64,000 nucleotides of DNA from Galeruca laticollis (GCA_963921935.1 OY998180.1:63008551-63072550), one strand, 5' to 3'; counted from the stretch's first letter, positions 44,973 through 60,926 are shown. Notes: generated by a model from the sequence alone, not told the origin. A program made the numbers and translations.

Positions 44973-46119
44973 TAGCTACATGCAAAACTGTTTACCCGTA
45001 TATGGTTGAACACCGTAGATGCTGACAGCGGACTTCATTATTTTGTTTATTGCTGACCTGATTATTGTACATATTTTTATTGCTGATGTAGATAGTTTAA
45101 ATTAATTCATTTACATATTCAGTCTAATATTAACTGTTAAATAATAAAGATCATAATAATAAAATAATATTGTTTAATTCAGTTTTTGAGAGTTGTTGTA
45201 TTAAAGTATTAAAATTGTTTTTTAAAAATAAGTTCTCAATACGTAGACTTATAAGTGGCTTAGTCAGTAGGATTTTCGTAGGATATCTATCCATCGTGGA
45301 CAATCCGTGAGTGTTAACACTTTGACGAAAATCGAAACCAGACCAGTTCCAGTGGAATCCATCGTGGAAGCCAGGGGCCCATCTTGAGGAAACCGTTGCT
45401 AGATACAGATAACAGATGTGGTAAGAATTTAGTTCATGTCAGACTCCTCTTCACCTATAGAATACTTAAGTGAAATCGATAGCTCTGAAGAGTTCGAAAA
45501 CTTCAGAGACTTATAAGTTTCGTAACATACTCTGCTGATGGAGCATAATTTGAATAAACATTGAACCATCTTTAAACTTTGTTCAATCGAAAACTGCTTC
45601 TTTTGAATTCGCGTATAAAAGAGACTACATCATAACATTATTAACTGTGTGTCTTTGAACACTTTTTTCAGTAATTTTTAGAGTCATACCACAGTATACA
45701 AATAGAAACAGTAGTCCATCTTGGACAGGCGGCAAAAGTCGCGCAGATTTGACTGCGCAGACTAGACGCCATGTTCTGAGGATAAAACATTTAAACCAAT
45801 CAAGAAGAAGGAGTGTGGTGCATTCTCCTGTCACTATCTGAATCCAATCAATAGAATATCGACATTCGAGTTATTTGACAGTCTGTGCTTCTGACATTAC
45901 TCCGCATGATGAGCAGAGGAACAAGAAAACGTTACGAACGACATTTTCATCTGCGATTTTCGTTATTTCATTTTATGTTAATTGCATTTTGTGTGAACAG
46001 GTATTTTATAAATTGTTTTGTGAGTGAGATTAGTGAGAACATTTAGAAAGTAAAGCCTTATTTAACGGAATATAGACATTTACGACTTGTGAATTTTTAA
46101 TAATCTTTTGCAATTGCAG
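44973..46119. other. Spacer, possible 5' exon region of the P-element gene
   Basis: Around 45905-46005 there is an open stretch beginning near ATGAGCAGAGGAACAAG and ending at a donor-like AACAG|GTATTTT. It could be the first exon of the gene at 46120, but I cannot confirm it. Confidence 0.3.
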
Positions 46120-46467
46120 TACATGTATGTGCCGTGGAAGATTGTTTTAATAGTTGTGGAGCGGAGACAAACGATAGCCTCTTTTCATTTCCTAAGGACT
46201 CACAAAGGTATGTTTCTCTTTGGTCTAAAGTGATGAACAAATTTTAATGATTTTCAAAATGAAGCAATGAAGAATAATTATTTTAATCTTTCCAGGGCAA
46301 TTCTTTGGCTACATGCAATTGGAAGAAATGATCATGAGGGAAATACTGATACTTTATACAAAAGTCATCGTATTTGTGTAGCACGTTTTAAGGACAAATG
46401 TTTTTTAAATGATTTACGTAATCAACTTCAACCAACTGCCACAGTTGCAAAGCTATGTTTTTACTGA
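46120..46467 (+). CDS. THAP domain exons of the P-element gene
   Basis: The first exon (46120-46207) follows a TTTGCAATTGCAG acceptor and encodes CAVEDCFNSCGAETND, then LFSFPKDSQ. The intron 46208-46295 has GTATGT..TTCCAG borders. The second exon continues in frame with RAILWLHAIGRND, then SHRICVARFKDKCF, to a stop. C-x3-C, the F-x-FP block, the conserved W and the final C-x2-[H]-F identify a THAP zinc finger, which binds the element's ends. The last ligand, normally His in C-x-x-H-F, is Arg here (ICVARF), so zinc binding should be impaired. Confidence 0.75.
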
Positions 46468-46697
46468 GATGAAATATGCAGTTTTGTAGGTATATTCACG
46501 TATTACAGGTAATGTTTGTAGTAAATGACAGGATGGGGGATTTTATGTCATATCTCAGTACACCTAACAAAAAAATTAAATAATCAGCTGTGACTTGAAT
46601 ATCGCAAAGTACCAATAGTTCTTTCAACAATCAACTTTACTTAACAGTGTGTAAACAAATATGTGAAAATTTAGTAATTTGTTGTGTAGTTTCACTT

Positions 46698-48040
46698 ATT
46701 ACTTTTCCGCCCAACATATCCAATATGCGAGAAAAGTATTGGTTTCCCCAATGAAAGTTGAAACTTTGAAATAATTTTTTGAGTTATTTTTACGTTTTCA
46801 ATCAAAAACAACACGAAAAAACGGTTTTCAGAAACAAATCCTGTGTGTATGTCGTCGTCGTCGTCGTTGACGTCGGCCACTTTTTGTTACAAGTCTTGTT
46901 AGCACGATACAACCTCCGGAGTGCAACAAGTCAACAATTTTATTATGGAATATTGTTCAGGACATCTTACAGATGACGCCTACTGATTTTCAGCTCACCA
47001 AAGCCAGTACAATGGGTGCTATGGTACTTGAAGTACGACATTTTTGTAATTTTTTGAGAAATTTCAGTTTGTTAGCACGATACAGCATCCGGAGTCCAAC
47101 AAGTCACCAATTTTATGATTGAATATTATCCATGACATCTTAAAGATGAACCCTATTGATTTTCAGCTTACCAGAGCCACTAAAACGGGTGCTATGATAC
47201 TTGAAGTACGACATTTTTGTCATTTTTTGAGAAATTTCAGTTTGTTGGCACGATACAGCCTCCTGAGTACAACAAGTCACCAATTTTATGATCGAATATT
47301 ATCCAAGACATCTCACGGATAAACCTGATTGATTTACAGCTCAGCAGAGCCAGAACAACAGGTGATATAGTACTTTAAGTACGACATTTTTGGAGAAATT
47401 TCAGTTTGTTAACACGATGCAGCCTCCGGAGTATATACAAGTGACCAATTTTATGATTGGATAATATTCAAGGCCTCTCAAAGATGAACTCTATTGATAT
47501 TCAGCACACTTAAGCCAGTATAACGGGTGCTATGGTACTTAAAGTACCAAATTTTTATTATTTTTGGAGAATTTTCAGTTTGATAGCACGATACTGCCTC
47601 CAGAGTGTATACAAGTGACCAATTTTATGACTAAATATTACTTAGGACGTCCAATAGATGAACCTTGATTTTTAGCTCACCAGAGCTAGTACAACAGGTG
47701 CTACTGTACCCGAAGTGTCACATTTTTGGTCCCTTTTGGAGAAATTTCGGGTTGTTAGCACGATACAGCCTCCGGAGTGTACACATGTGACCAATTTTGT
47801 AATTGGATATTTTTCAAGGTGTCTCACACATGTAACCTATCGATTTACAGCTGACTAGAGCGAGTACAGCGGGTCCTATAAATGAATCCATTTCTGGTTA
47901 TTTTTGGAGAAATTTCGGTTAGTTAGCACGATTCATCCCCCGAAGTGTATACACGTGACAATTTTATGATAGGATATTGTTCATTGTTACATATGTGGAA
48001 AAGTTAGTTCTAATCTTTAGAACCGTTTATTTTTCTATGG
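46698..48040 (+). repeat. Copy 4 of the ~172-bp-unit repeat family
   Basis: The longest copy. It starts TTACTTTTCCGCCCAACA, has the leader with a GTCGTCGTCGTCGTTGACGT stretch, then seven monomers (near 46898, 47070, 47241, 47408, 47582, 47755 and 47928), and ends GTGGAAAAGTTAGTTCTAAT. It lies inside the P-element gene. Confidence 0.8.
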
Positions 48041-48312
48041 GTTAAACCCAACATCAGTAAAAAGTTAAAAATTCTAAATAATTTATGTATTTAGTAGACA
48101 ACATATTGTCTTATAGATTTGTTGGATAACTCAGTTAAAACCATATTACATGCAATCTTTGTTTAGCTGCAGAACAAGCAATTGTTGAGGGAGAAAACAA
48201 GCAGCTTCAAGTTAGAGAGAACAAAGAAAATGTAAATCCAGGAAAAGTTAACATATTGCAGGATATATTTATACTTCAGTTTGGTTGATTATAAATGTTC
48301 ATTTTATATATA

Positions 48313-50962
<2,650 letters not shown>

Positions 50963-51436
50963 GTTATCTTTAAGTGGTAAATTTCAGTTTAGTAGCACCA
51001 AACATTTTAATTATTCATTTTTTGTTCTCCTTCACTTTACTCTCCTGAAGCAGGATTAACGAATTTTTGCTTTAAAAAATAGGAATACAAAAAGACATAA
51101 AAAAGATACTTTACAATAAGTAAACAGGTATATTCAGTTTTATAACGACACAATTCTGGTAACATTGGAATTGTATCTGTTCCATTAAAAAATAACGCGA
51201 TTTCGACCAGGTCACATCTAAAGATGTGTTTTAGCAAAGTATGTCTCTTCATTACAGTATGTGGATATTCAGGTATTTCAGACAAAAATTTATGGTATTT
51301 TCTGCTTCATGACAGTGTAATAAAGGTAAAAATCATCAAAACATTCGTAGTCAACATACTGGAATGTTGTCACAACAAGTCCCATGAGGAATTTTTTGTG
51401 TGAAACTTTTACTACAATAATTTTTTTCATTTGTAG

Positions 51437-52560
51437 GTTCAACTGAGAAATGTAGTATGATAATCCCAGATGTTACAACATCACCATTATGCACTCAAAT
51501 AACACAAACATTTAGTGCTCATAGTCCTAGAAAGGACATGTTACGACAGAAAATTAAGTCTCTCCGTTATGAATACTATAGACTTGGAGGGGAAGTGAAG
51601 CGTATAGAAAATAAAGTGTGTGTAATGGAGCAGAAATTATTACATGATATAACATTAGAAGAATATGAAAAGCTAACATATAAATTTTGTGATTCATCCC
51701 AGTTAGCAACATTTGTTAATGTACAGATCAATCAGTGCAAAAAAAAACCGAAAGGAAGGCGATTTTTTTTACCTTTTTAAAATGAATGTTACTGTATGTA
51801 TTTTACTCGACCAAAACAATACTAAAGTTAACTGCAAAAATTGTTTGCCTTACCAAATCCTCGTACTCTACTCAAGCATATTCAAGGTAAAATAATAAAC
51901 CCTTCTTTAAATAGTACTGTATTAAATATTGTACAAATGAAGGTGAATAATTTTTCAGAAATGGATAAATATTGTATTATTTGTTTTGGTGAAATGGCAA
52001 TTAAGTTTCTTTTATATTTACAATGTTGGTACATATGGAATAATTGGTCTAGAGAATTTGGGTAAAAAAAACATTGTTACCGGCTCTTAATGCCACAGTT
52101 TTTATGATAAAGGGGACTTTAAATAATTGGAAAAAACCTTTATTTTACTTTTTACATCATTCTTCCTGCCCTACGGAAAAATTAGCATATATGTTATTTG
52201 AAACAATTAGGTGTGATACAAAGTGTGGTTTACATATATGTGCTGTTGTAAGTGACTTAGGGTCTAACTATTGGAAATTAAAAGAAGAATCAAATGTTAC
52301 ATCAGATTTACCCTAGTTCATAATAATAGGTACATATGACGAACCATACCTCACAGTTGTTTATATGTTTGATACCCCTCATTCAAACAAATTGGTAAGG
52401 AATAATTTATTGAGTATTAATCATGTATTTGGTGATAAGAAAACTTCTTGGGAATATATAAAACATTTTATGAACATGTTTGTCAATTTAGCACGAGAGC
52501 AGCACCAAAATTAACTGATGCTCATATTAAACCAACCGGATTTCGAAACCCCGTATATCG
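51437..52560 (+). pseudogene. P-element coiled-coil and transposase core exons
   Basis: After a TTTCATTTGTAG acceptor the frame encodes SPRKDMLRQKIKSLRYEYY then LGGEVKRIENKVCVMEQKL, a basic/leucine coiled coil. The next frame (51841-52065) has LPNPRTLLKHIQGKI, then PSLNSTVLNIVQ and a block where DEM is expected, here FGEMAIKF. Further on are LHICAVVSDLGSNYWKLKEE (the D-x-G-x-N block) and, after frame changes, FSTRAAPKLTDAHIKPTGF, close to the apKLt-x-HI motif of P-element transposases. Sequence after 52560 is no longer recognisable. Confidence 0.7.
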
Positions 52561-55184
52561 CATAAACTTTTATAATTATTAGCAAACGTCAAGGTCAAAA
52601 GATCAACGGTAGAAGCAATGTTATGTTAGTAATTCGTACGGTGTAGTTCGGTGTGTTTTTCGAAATACATAAAAACAAAGTGATTTCGTCTATACTAACG
52701 CAAGAATTGATATATTGATTCAGGAAAGCAATGTTTGTTTATCAACAAATGAACTCGAAAAAACAAAATTAAAAACAATAAAAGGTTGTTGATTTTGAGC
52801 TTAAAGAGACGCCGTGAAAATGAATTAGAGGGTGGACGTGTAAAATTTTATCTCCTCAAATTTCTATTAAAATTTGAAATAACTTAAATAAATCATCAGA
52901 AATATTAATCAAAAGTGTTCAGACGACGTTTTAAAGTAAATAAATTAAAATACATTCCGTATAATTAAAAATAAGTGAACTTTAGTGAAATCATCTAGAT
53001 TTGGTAAGAACTATAACTATAATTACCTTATTACAATTATTCTGGTGGTTATCCAAGGTATCTTATAATAGAGATACTCTGCTGACGATATTAACCACAT
53101 ATATCATCATTCCTACATCTTGGACTTCGTTTTTGTTTGATCACAGCTGATAATTTTTTCCTCCAAGAACAGCACATTCAATGCTATGCTCTATAACTAA
53201 CGATGAACATTTTCCACGTGTATATTGAACTTTTTCTATAAAAACATTTCACTTGTATATTTTTGTATGTAGGTTAATTGTCTGTGGTAGCAATTTATTG
53301 GTTAAACGTTAGTATTAACTGTTCAATCTCCACTGATAACGGACACAAACACTAAATTCATATTAAATAAGTATTCACTAGATTTTTGCATAATAATAAT
53401 AAAGATTCTTAGACACATCACTTTGGCTTCTATTTTATAAACTAAACAGAACATTTAACAGAACAGCACACTACACGTTTTCGCACTTAAAGATCTATGG
53501 TTGAGATTGAAAGTTTTTTTTGGATGTACATTCAAACAGAATAAGAATAATGATACACGAAATTTATTTGTTGAGTTTCAATAATATTTATAGTAATGAA
53601 AGCGTTTATATGGCTGTTGCGTAATAATGATACAATGATGAATTTAAACGTATAATATTGGTTTATTAATTGATTATAAAAATTTCTTATCTCTTCTCAT
53701 TAATTAAATTATGTTCAATTGTTCAGGTTCGTCTTATTTTTCTCTGATATCTACCTATAGTTTCTTGTTGCTAGCAAACGTCAAGTGCCGAATCTCATCC
53801 CTGAGATACAGTATTTAAAAGGTAAAGTTAAATAGATAATAATTTTGAATTGGGTATAGCGGTAAGCGTAACCAATTCTGGCGCTCATAAATAATAATAA
53901 AACATATATCAAATTAAAATAAAAAAAAATATACATAATAAAAACAGCAGCCCAACTGAGGTAAATTAAAAATTATAATATAAAATAGCACTACAACATA
54001 AGGGCGTAAGTAAAATTATATATAATAAAAATGGATCTCAACGTAGAGGCATTATTTAAAAATATATAATAATATATATAGTTAAGTATGTTAGCGAGTT
54101 TTATTTTATTCTTCATGTCGCATAATCTTATTATCATATGTAATTTGTCTATATCCTTGATCATTGTACTTATTATATATTTTACTGTAAAGAGGCTGAT
54201 TCTGTAAATAAATAAATGAATAGCTATATTGGTTTTCTCTATTTCTGACAATAGTTGTTATAAATTCGCCAGCCAGTTCATGTGAAACATTCAGTTTATT
54301 AAATTTGTTTCAACAGCACAGTGTTTTAAATAGTCGAGGTGGAATAATTTTTTTCTAATTTGAAAGATGTTGCAATCAGTCCAGCTATTGACCTACTACA
54401 TCACAACAATAATCATCAAACTGCTTGTACAGTATTCCTTTAAATCATAACATTGTAAATGTTGCGATACAAAAAATGTATGATGTACTTTATTGTGCAA
54501 TACACACATTTATACCTACAAAAGGGATACGAAACACTAACACTAACTTTCCAAACTGATATAGTGCTGATCTTAAGAGATGTAAGTATAGTTTAGAAAA
54601 GAAAGTACACAAATTATACATGCAATCTGGAAGTGACAATGACTACTTGAACTTCTCTTATTTATGTGCTAGCAAAACACTAACAAGTGGATGTTTCTAA
54701 CAGTAAACAATAGAAGAATCCAAGCAAATATATTTATGCTTTCTGTGACATTCTTCTGAAAATTGGTCTAATAGCAAATTTTGGAACCAGATCTAAGTAT
54801 AATAAATATTATTATTATTATTGACATACTGTTTTATTTATTTTCATACAAAATCCCATTTCTTAAATATCTATGAGAGAGGAACACAAAAAAGTCATAT
54901 GCTGCATAGTCTATAAAAATGCATAGTCTATAACAACCCCTTTTTTTTATAAGTATAGACTTAAATAAGGTCACAATATATCAAGATTTAACAAACGAAA
55001 ATTAAGAAAATATCCTCATTTGTTGTTTTGTTACAATAAAGAAATTTTTTAAGTACGATTCAGTCGTTCCCATAAAGCTGGCTCCTGACATGACATTTAT
55101 CCACAAAACATGGCCGACAGTTACTTTTAAACTTCAAAGGTACCACCTTGAAGATGCACTACTGTTTGTTTAGGTATACTATGG
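52561..55184. other. AT-rich stretch, no gene recognised
   Basis: A GCAAACGTCAAG word occurs at about 52583 and 53775, and AT-rich low-complexity frames occur around 53990-54250. Nothing supports a gene or a defined element. Confidence 0.3.
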
Positions 55185-55888
55185 TCATACAGTTGATTAT
55201 TGTATGTAATATATATTTTTATTTGACATTTGACTTTAACTTTGAAACTAGTTATAAAATGGTCTAGCGTTGTTCTAGCTATCAAATTAATATATTAAAT
55301 GGTCTAAAGGTAAATTTGAATAAAGTATATATTGATAAAGAAAGTGCGCTAACGTTAATTCATCAATGACTTGTCAATTGTTTATTTTTTTATTGTATAG
55401 GATCAATATATAGGTATACATAACGTTCGATTTTTTTTAAAAATTACCAGATATCTATGTGAAGATGTATTATAGAAATTATTCTGTTCATGATATAATA
55501 CGAATAGATCGGAAGAAGCTCTTTTTGAAACAAATAATCATCCTCTGTTTGCTTGAATGAAAGTTTGTTTACAGTTTACGCAATTATCCGTACATAATAA
55601 GACAAGAATCAAAAGTGCTGAATACAACCATCTGTGATCTGACCAATCAGGAATGTACGTCATTGCCAACTTAAAATCAAACCACTCCCCCTAGTTTAAA
55701 AACAGGGATTCTATGTAATTCTATTTTATTTAAATAATTAAATGAATGCGAATTATAAAAATATAGTGTAAAACTTGGGCACAATGACTTTCTGTAGTAC
55801 TCGTGATTTGCGCAACGAAGCGCTTCGCGTACGCGGTCGTACTACAAAACGAGTTATTGTGACACTTGATTTACAAATAACTATTTTA
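55185..55888 (-). repeat. Right arm of the ~0.7-kb inverted repeat pair
   Basis: Reverse complement of 26245-27000 over about 700 bp with scattered differences. The outer edge is at ..AATAACTATTTTA (55888). It contains a local GC-rich GCGCTTCGCGTACGCGGTCG at about 55819-55838 where the left arm has a different sequence. Confidence 0.75.
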
Positions 55889-56763
55889 TAATTAACGTCT
55901 ACAAAATTTACTTTGTGACATCGAAAACAATTTCACAATATTAACCATTTCAGCATCGTTTTAGGTAACTTTTTATATAGTTGGATGCACTGTTCAACTT
56001 AGGGCTGACAGACTGACATTTATTCTAATATTTTCTCTAATGTTTCACATTTGTTTTCTACACTTCCGAACTATGTATTAGTAATTTATTTAACATTTAA
56101 ATTTAAAAATTCTGTCAACTGTCACTTGCATATGTGACAACATGAATAAATAAGCAAATAATTCCTAATTTCACAATTTCATTTCTATTAAAAACATTTT
56201 TGAATGTTTGTTATAAAAAATAGTAGAAATATAGCCGCAAAAGAAAAGAATACATTGAATAGGGAAGGAATCGTGAAAAGTAGAACTTTTTTTGAAGAAC
56301 TTAGTGAAATATTCTTCACTGTTTTTGGGAATAATTGATAGACTAGTGATAGATAGAAATTCTTGAAAGATTGGTAGGAAATCAGAATGTGAAATGATGT
56401 GGAAAGGCGGATAAGGACGTTTGTTTTCAGTAAAAAAGACGGTTATGATAGTTTTGGGAATTAGATTGTTTGGCGCAGCTGATGTTGGATGTTTCGTTTT
56501 TATTTTGGAAATTATGAGGATATTTTATATTTACAATAATGATAACAATCTCTAAGAAACACTCAAAACACTCAAAATGTAAAATTTGAATATGGCCTAT
56601 AATAGATATATTAGGATACGGTTTATTAACCATTTCAAACAGAAAAGCATTTGTTTAGTCCAATACTGAATTGAAAATTGGAGTAGTTAAAATATAATTA
56701 TGAATAAGTTAGGCTAAAAGTGAGACATGTAGTCCCCAACTGCGTAAAAATAATTCTGTAAGT
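55889..56763. other. AT-rich spacer before the Polinton
   Basis: No gene or repeat recognised. Confidence 0.3.
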
Positions 56764-58405
56764 AGAGTATGGAGGCGTTTGGCCTGGGAAAATTTTGTTG
56801 AGCGTGGGAACTTTTTGTGACGTCACATGACCACGCCCTTTGACATTTTGGGGGTTTGGCCCAGGCCAATTGCCAAAATTTTTGGGGGTACATGACCACG
56901 CCCTTTTGGGTGGCGGGGGGCCCGGGCAAAATTTTTGGGGGTTAGCGTACACGCCCTTTGACCTTTTGGGTGGCCCGGGACGGTAGCGTGGGGGATGGGG
57001 GTTTCGGGTGGGGTAGCGGCTACGGATTTTTGGGGGGCCCGGGCCGCCAAAGAAGCGAAGAGGGAAGGGTAGCACGGGTCATGGGGGGGCCCAATGGGGT
57101 AGCGGCTACGGCCCGGGCGGGGTCGCTCTTTGCGGGGGTTATGCAATTTTAGAAGAAGCGAAGAGGGAAGGGTAGCACGGGGGAGGGTAGCCGGGGATTA
57201 CGCAATTGTGTATACAAGAAGAAGCGAAGAGGGTTTTAAGGGTAGCGTCTACGGGGATTACGAAGGGTGTACGGGGGTTATGCAAAATCATCGTCGTCAT
57301 TAACCAGGTGTCGCTTGCCATCATTGCCATAACGGCGCTAACTATTTGTTACCAGAGTGCCAAAACGGCCGTGGGTAGCTGGGGTAGCTAAGCTACTTTT
57401 CCCGTATACTGCGCATGTTTTCCGTTACATGTAGGTCTGAAAAGACGCATTACGACGATCTGCGCAACTGCTAAGGCATTTCTTCATATCTCTGTTATTA
57501 TTTGTCGGATTGGAGTCTAATAAACGCCAATATGATTGTTCGAATATTATCGTATACAGGATGTACAAAGATGCCATTAGGGCACTAGCACATATCTCTG
57601 CTATTGGTCAGATTGAAGTCAAATAAACGATATTATATTTGTTAGAATATTATCGTATACAGGATGTGCAAAGATGCCAATACTAGCACATACTAGCAAG
57701 TAATGACGGTAGCGTCTACGGGGGTTATGCAAAAAGTGTGTATGTTGTTACGTGTATAAGGTAGAGGGTGGTTTAGAAGCGAAGGGTTTTTAAGGGTAGC
57801 CTCTACGGGGATTACGCAAGTAAGGGTGTACGGGGGTTATGCAAAAAGTAAATAAGTGTGTATGTTGTTACGTGTATAAGGTAAAAGGGTGGTTTAGAAG
57901 CGAAGGGGTTTTTAAGGGTAGCACGGGGGAGGGTAGCGTCTACGGGGATTACGCAAGTAAGGGTGTATACATAAGGGTAGCGTCTACGGGGATTACGCAA
58001 GTAAGGGTGTACGGGGGTTATGCAAAAAGTAAATAAGTGTGTATGTTGTTACGTGTATAAGGTAAGAGGGTGGTTTAGAAGCGGAGGGGTTTTTAAGGGT
58101 AGCACGGGGGAGGGTAGCGTCTACAGGGATTACGCAAGTAAGGCTGTATACAAGAACGGGGGTTATGCAAAAAGTGAGTATGTTTTTACGTGTATAAGAT
58201 AGAGGGTGATTTAGAAGAAGCGAAGAGGGTTTTAAGGGTAGCGTCTATGGGGGAGGGGGGCGTCTACGGGGATTACGTAAATAAGGGAGTGAACGGGGGT
58301 TATGCAAAAAGTAAATAGTAAATAAGGGTGTATACAAGAAGTAATTAGAAGAAAGAAAATATATGGAGGATTGTGTGTGTAAGAGATGAGGGGTAGTGCT
58401 CACGA
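56764..58405 (+). repeat. G-rich Polinton subterminal region with ~180-bp repeats
   Basis: The plus strand is strongly G-rich (GGGGG runs throughout 56840-57240 and 57700-58340). Repeated words are GGGTAGCGTCTACGGGGATT, ACGCAAGTAAGGGTGT and ATGCAAAAAGTAAATAAGTG. At 57836-58200 a unit of about 180 bp is repeated nearly twice. It contains a small interposed part of the ~107-bp array at 57470-57690. Short open frames in it are repeat artefacts. Confidence 0.8.
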
Positions 58406-58409
58406 GGGG

Positions 58410-59155
58410 GAGAAAAGACATTATGATTGTTAGATTATTATCGTATACAGGATGTGCAAAAAATATGCCATTAGGGAACTAGCACATATCTCTGCTATTG
58501 GTCAGATTTTTATGGAACAAAAGACATTATGATTGTTAGACTATTATCGTATACAGGATGTGCAAAAAGATGCAATTAGGGCACTAGCACATATTTCTGC
58601 TATTGGTCAGATTTTTATGGAACAAAAGACATTATGATTGTTAGATTATTATCGTATACAGGATGTACAAAAAAGATGCCATTAGGGCACTAGCACATAT
58701 CTCCGCTATTGGTCAGATTTTAATGGAACAAAAGACATTATGATTGATAGATTATTATCATATACAGGATGTGCAAAAAAGATGCCATTAGGGCACTAGC
58801 ACATATCTCTGCTATTGGTCAGATTTTTATGGAACAAAAGACATTATGATTGTTAGATTATTAACGTATACAGGATGTGCAAAGATGTCATTAGAGCACT
58901 AGCACATATCTTTGCCATTATTGGTCAGATTTTTATGGAACAAAAGACATTATGATTGTTAGATTATTAACGTATACAGGATGTGCAAAAAAGACGCCAT
59001 TAGGGCACTAGCACATATTTCTGCTATTGGTCAGATTTTTATGGAACAAAAGACATTATGATTGTTAGATTATTATCGTATACAGGATGTGCAAAAAATA
59101 TGCCATTAGGGCACTAGCATATATCTCTGCTATTGGTCAGATTTTTATGGAACAA
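58410..59155 (-). repeat. ~107-bp tandem array next to the Polinton integrase
   Basis: Seven copies of a unit containing GACATTATGATTGTTAGATT, ATTATCGTATACAGGATGTG, GCCATTAGGGCACTAGCACA and CTCTGCTATTGGTCAG. It is the reverse-oriented relative of the array at 19562-20690. Here GTCAGATTTTTATGGAACAA replaces the segment that reads TCGACTTCAATCCGACC in the left array. Confidence 0.85.
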
Positions 59156-59171
59156 AAGATATTATGATATC

Positions 59172-60095
59172 ATGTCTGCAGACAGGATTCAACTTGTTAA
59201 AGAATTGCATAAACCGATTCGACGGAATTATCCACGTCGACGAACAATAATCAAAGGTCTTGATGACTTATGGCAAATGGATTTAGCCGAAATGAGACCT
59301 TATGCAAAGCATAATAAAGGATTTAAAATGATTTTGGTGGTTATCGATTGTTTCTCGAAATTCATGTGGACTCGTCCACTCAAAGACGAAAACAGCCGAA
59401 GGAATAACATGAGCATTTTCGAGTATTATCAGGAGTCGAACGCCAGAAAATCTACAATCAGATCAGGGACGGAATTTTACAATAGTAAATTCAAATCGCT
59501 AATGAAAAAACATAATATCAATCATTATAGTACATTTAGTACGAAGGAAGCTGCAATTGCAGAAAGAGTTATTAGAACGCTCAAAACGAAACTCTATAAA
59601 CATTTCAACTAAATTGGGAAATACCAATGGATCGATATTTTACCTCAAATCACAAAGGAATACAACGACACAAAACATAGTAAAACTGGATACAAACCAT
59701 CAGAGGTGAATCGAAGTAACAAAAAATTGATTTTAAATAAGAAATTCAGTTATTTGAAAATCGCTGGACCCTGAAAATTAAGTGTGGGAGATATTGTGCG
59801 AATAAGTAAAGCGAAACATGCTTTTGAAAAAGGCTACACTCCCAATTTTACAACTGAGCTATTCAAAATTACGAAAGTCAAAATAACGAATCCTGTAACG
59901 TATTTGATAGAAGATATGACTGGATCGCCTATTAGAGGTTGTTTCTATGAAGAAGAATTACAAAAAACCAAAAATCCCCACATTTATCTCGTTGAAAAGG
60001 TGTTGAAGAGGAAACGTAACAAAATGTACGTTAAATGGTTAGGATTAGATGAAAAACATAACAGTTGGATTAACACTGATGATGTAGTGGTATAG
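59172..60095 (+). pseudogene. Polinton integrase with chromodomain
   Basis: ATG at 59172 (MSADRIQLVKELHKPIRRNY) is preferred because upstream codons lie in the tandem array. The retroviral-type core has DDLWQMDLAEM (first Asp, about residue 37), IDCFSKFMWTRPL, and GTEFYNSKFKSLMKKHNINH. The second catalytic Asp, expected just before G-[ST]-EF-Y-N, is lost (STIRSGTEF). AIAERVIRTLKTK supplies the Glu. A chromodomain closes it (YLVEKVLKRKRNKMYVKWLG, then HNSWINTDDV, about residues 270-305). One frame runs throughout, broken only by TAA at 59610-59612 and TGA at 59772-59774. It would insert the element and target it through chromatin marks. Confidence 0.85.
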
Positions 60096-60180
60096 ATCAC
60101 CAACAACCAATCAACTTTAATTGAGTGGAGGACAGAGATAAACATATAAATTGATCGACATTAGTTTATAAGTCATCATA

Positions 60181-60926
60181 ATGAGTAGTCACGATTCTGG
60201 GTATTATAGTGTTACAATGTCATGTAGTGATAATAGTAGTTATGATGAAGAACCAAATTATGATCGTGATTTAGATCAAATTGTACTTAATTATGAAATT
60301 GCAATAAGAAAATTAAGACATTATTTATTGCATACAGTTTTCAATGTTGGTCATCGATTTGAAGTTGGATGTTGCCTGAGTCCTGCCAGAACTTTTGCAC
60401 CTGCCATCATTTTATCATCGTTTTTATCGTGGAACCTTCAAAAATGTCATTCAATACTTTAGAATGAGATAAGATCATAGAAGTGCTGCATAAAAGTAAC
60501 GAGTTATTCTTCAATTCTCCAGATGATGATGTTGTAGATTCTAATCCCATCATGTTGTACCAAGATTTTTGTCAAATAACTAAAGTTATTCATGATAATC
60601 AAAAATTTGTGAAAATTCAGAAAGATGATGTAACAGTTTTCCTCGATGAAGAAGAAGTTGTAGAAATTCTACGTGTTCATGAGAATTTGCTTCAACATCA
60701 CATTTCAATTTTAAATAAAGTGAACTTTTGCGATTTTTATTATAATATCATTAATTTATTAAAAACATTTATATCGAATTCAATATGTGGCTTTTCCAAT
60801 TGTTTAGATTTAATGTATGCTGTATGCGATATTTATTCTTATGACAACAGCAGTTTAATAGGAAGAGCACTTAGAGAATATCTGTACTATTACAAAGTCC
60901 ATGTAATCAATGATTTAACATTATAA
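60181..60926 (+). pseudogene. Polinton accessory gene, unknown function
   Basis: The first part (ATG at 60181, MSSHDSGYYSVTMSCSDNS) is acidic and Ser/Asp-rich. It leads to FEVGCCLSPARTFAPAIILS and then, after a frame change near 60420 and a stop at about 60462, to MSFNTLE with a TGA where a Trp codon would fit, then DKIIEVLHKSNELFFNSP. The second part (to 60926) is all-helical in appearance (EEEVVEILRVHENLLQHH; FCDFYYNIINLLKTF). The ..PAIIL..F-N-x-x-E-W..L pattern recalls an uncharacterised protein often found beside Polinton integrases. I assign no function. Confidence 0.5.

Noticed and set aside
56698..57330. Several Pro- or Gly-rich frames on both strands
   Set aside because: Products of the G-rich subterminal repeats of the Polinton; they change frame with each repeat and carry no domain.
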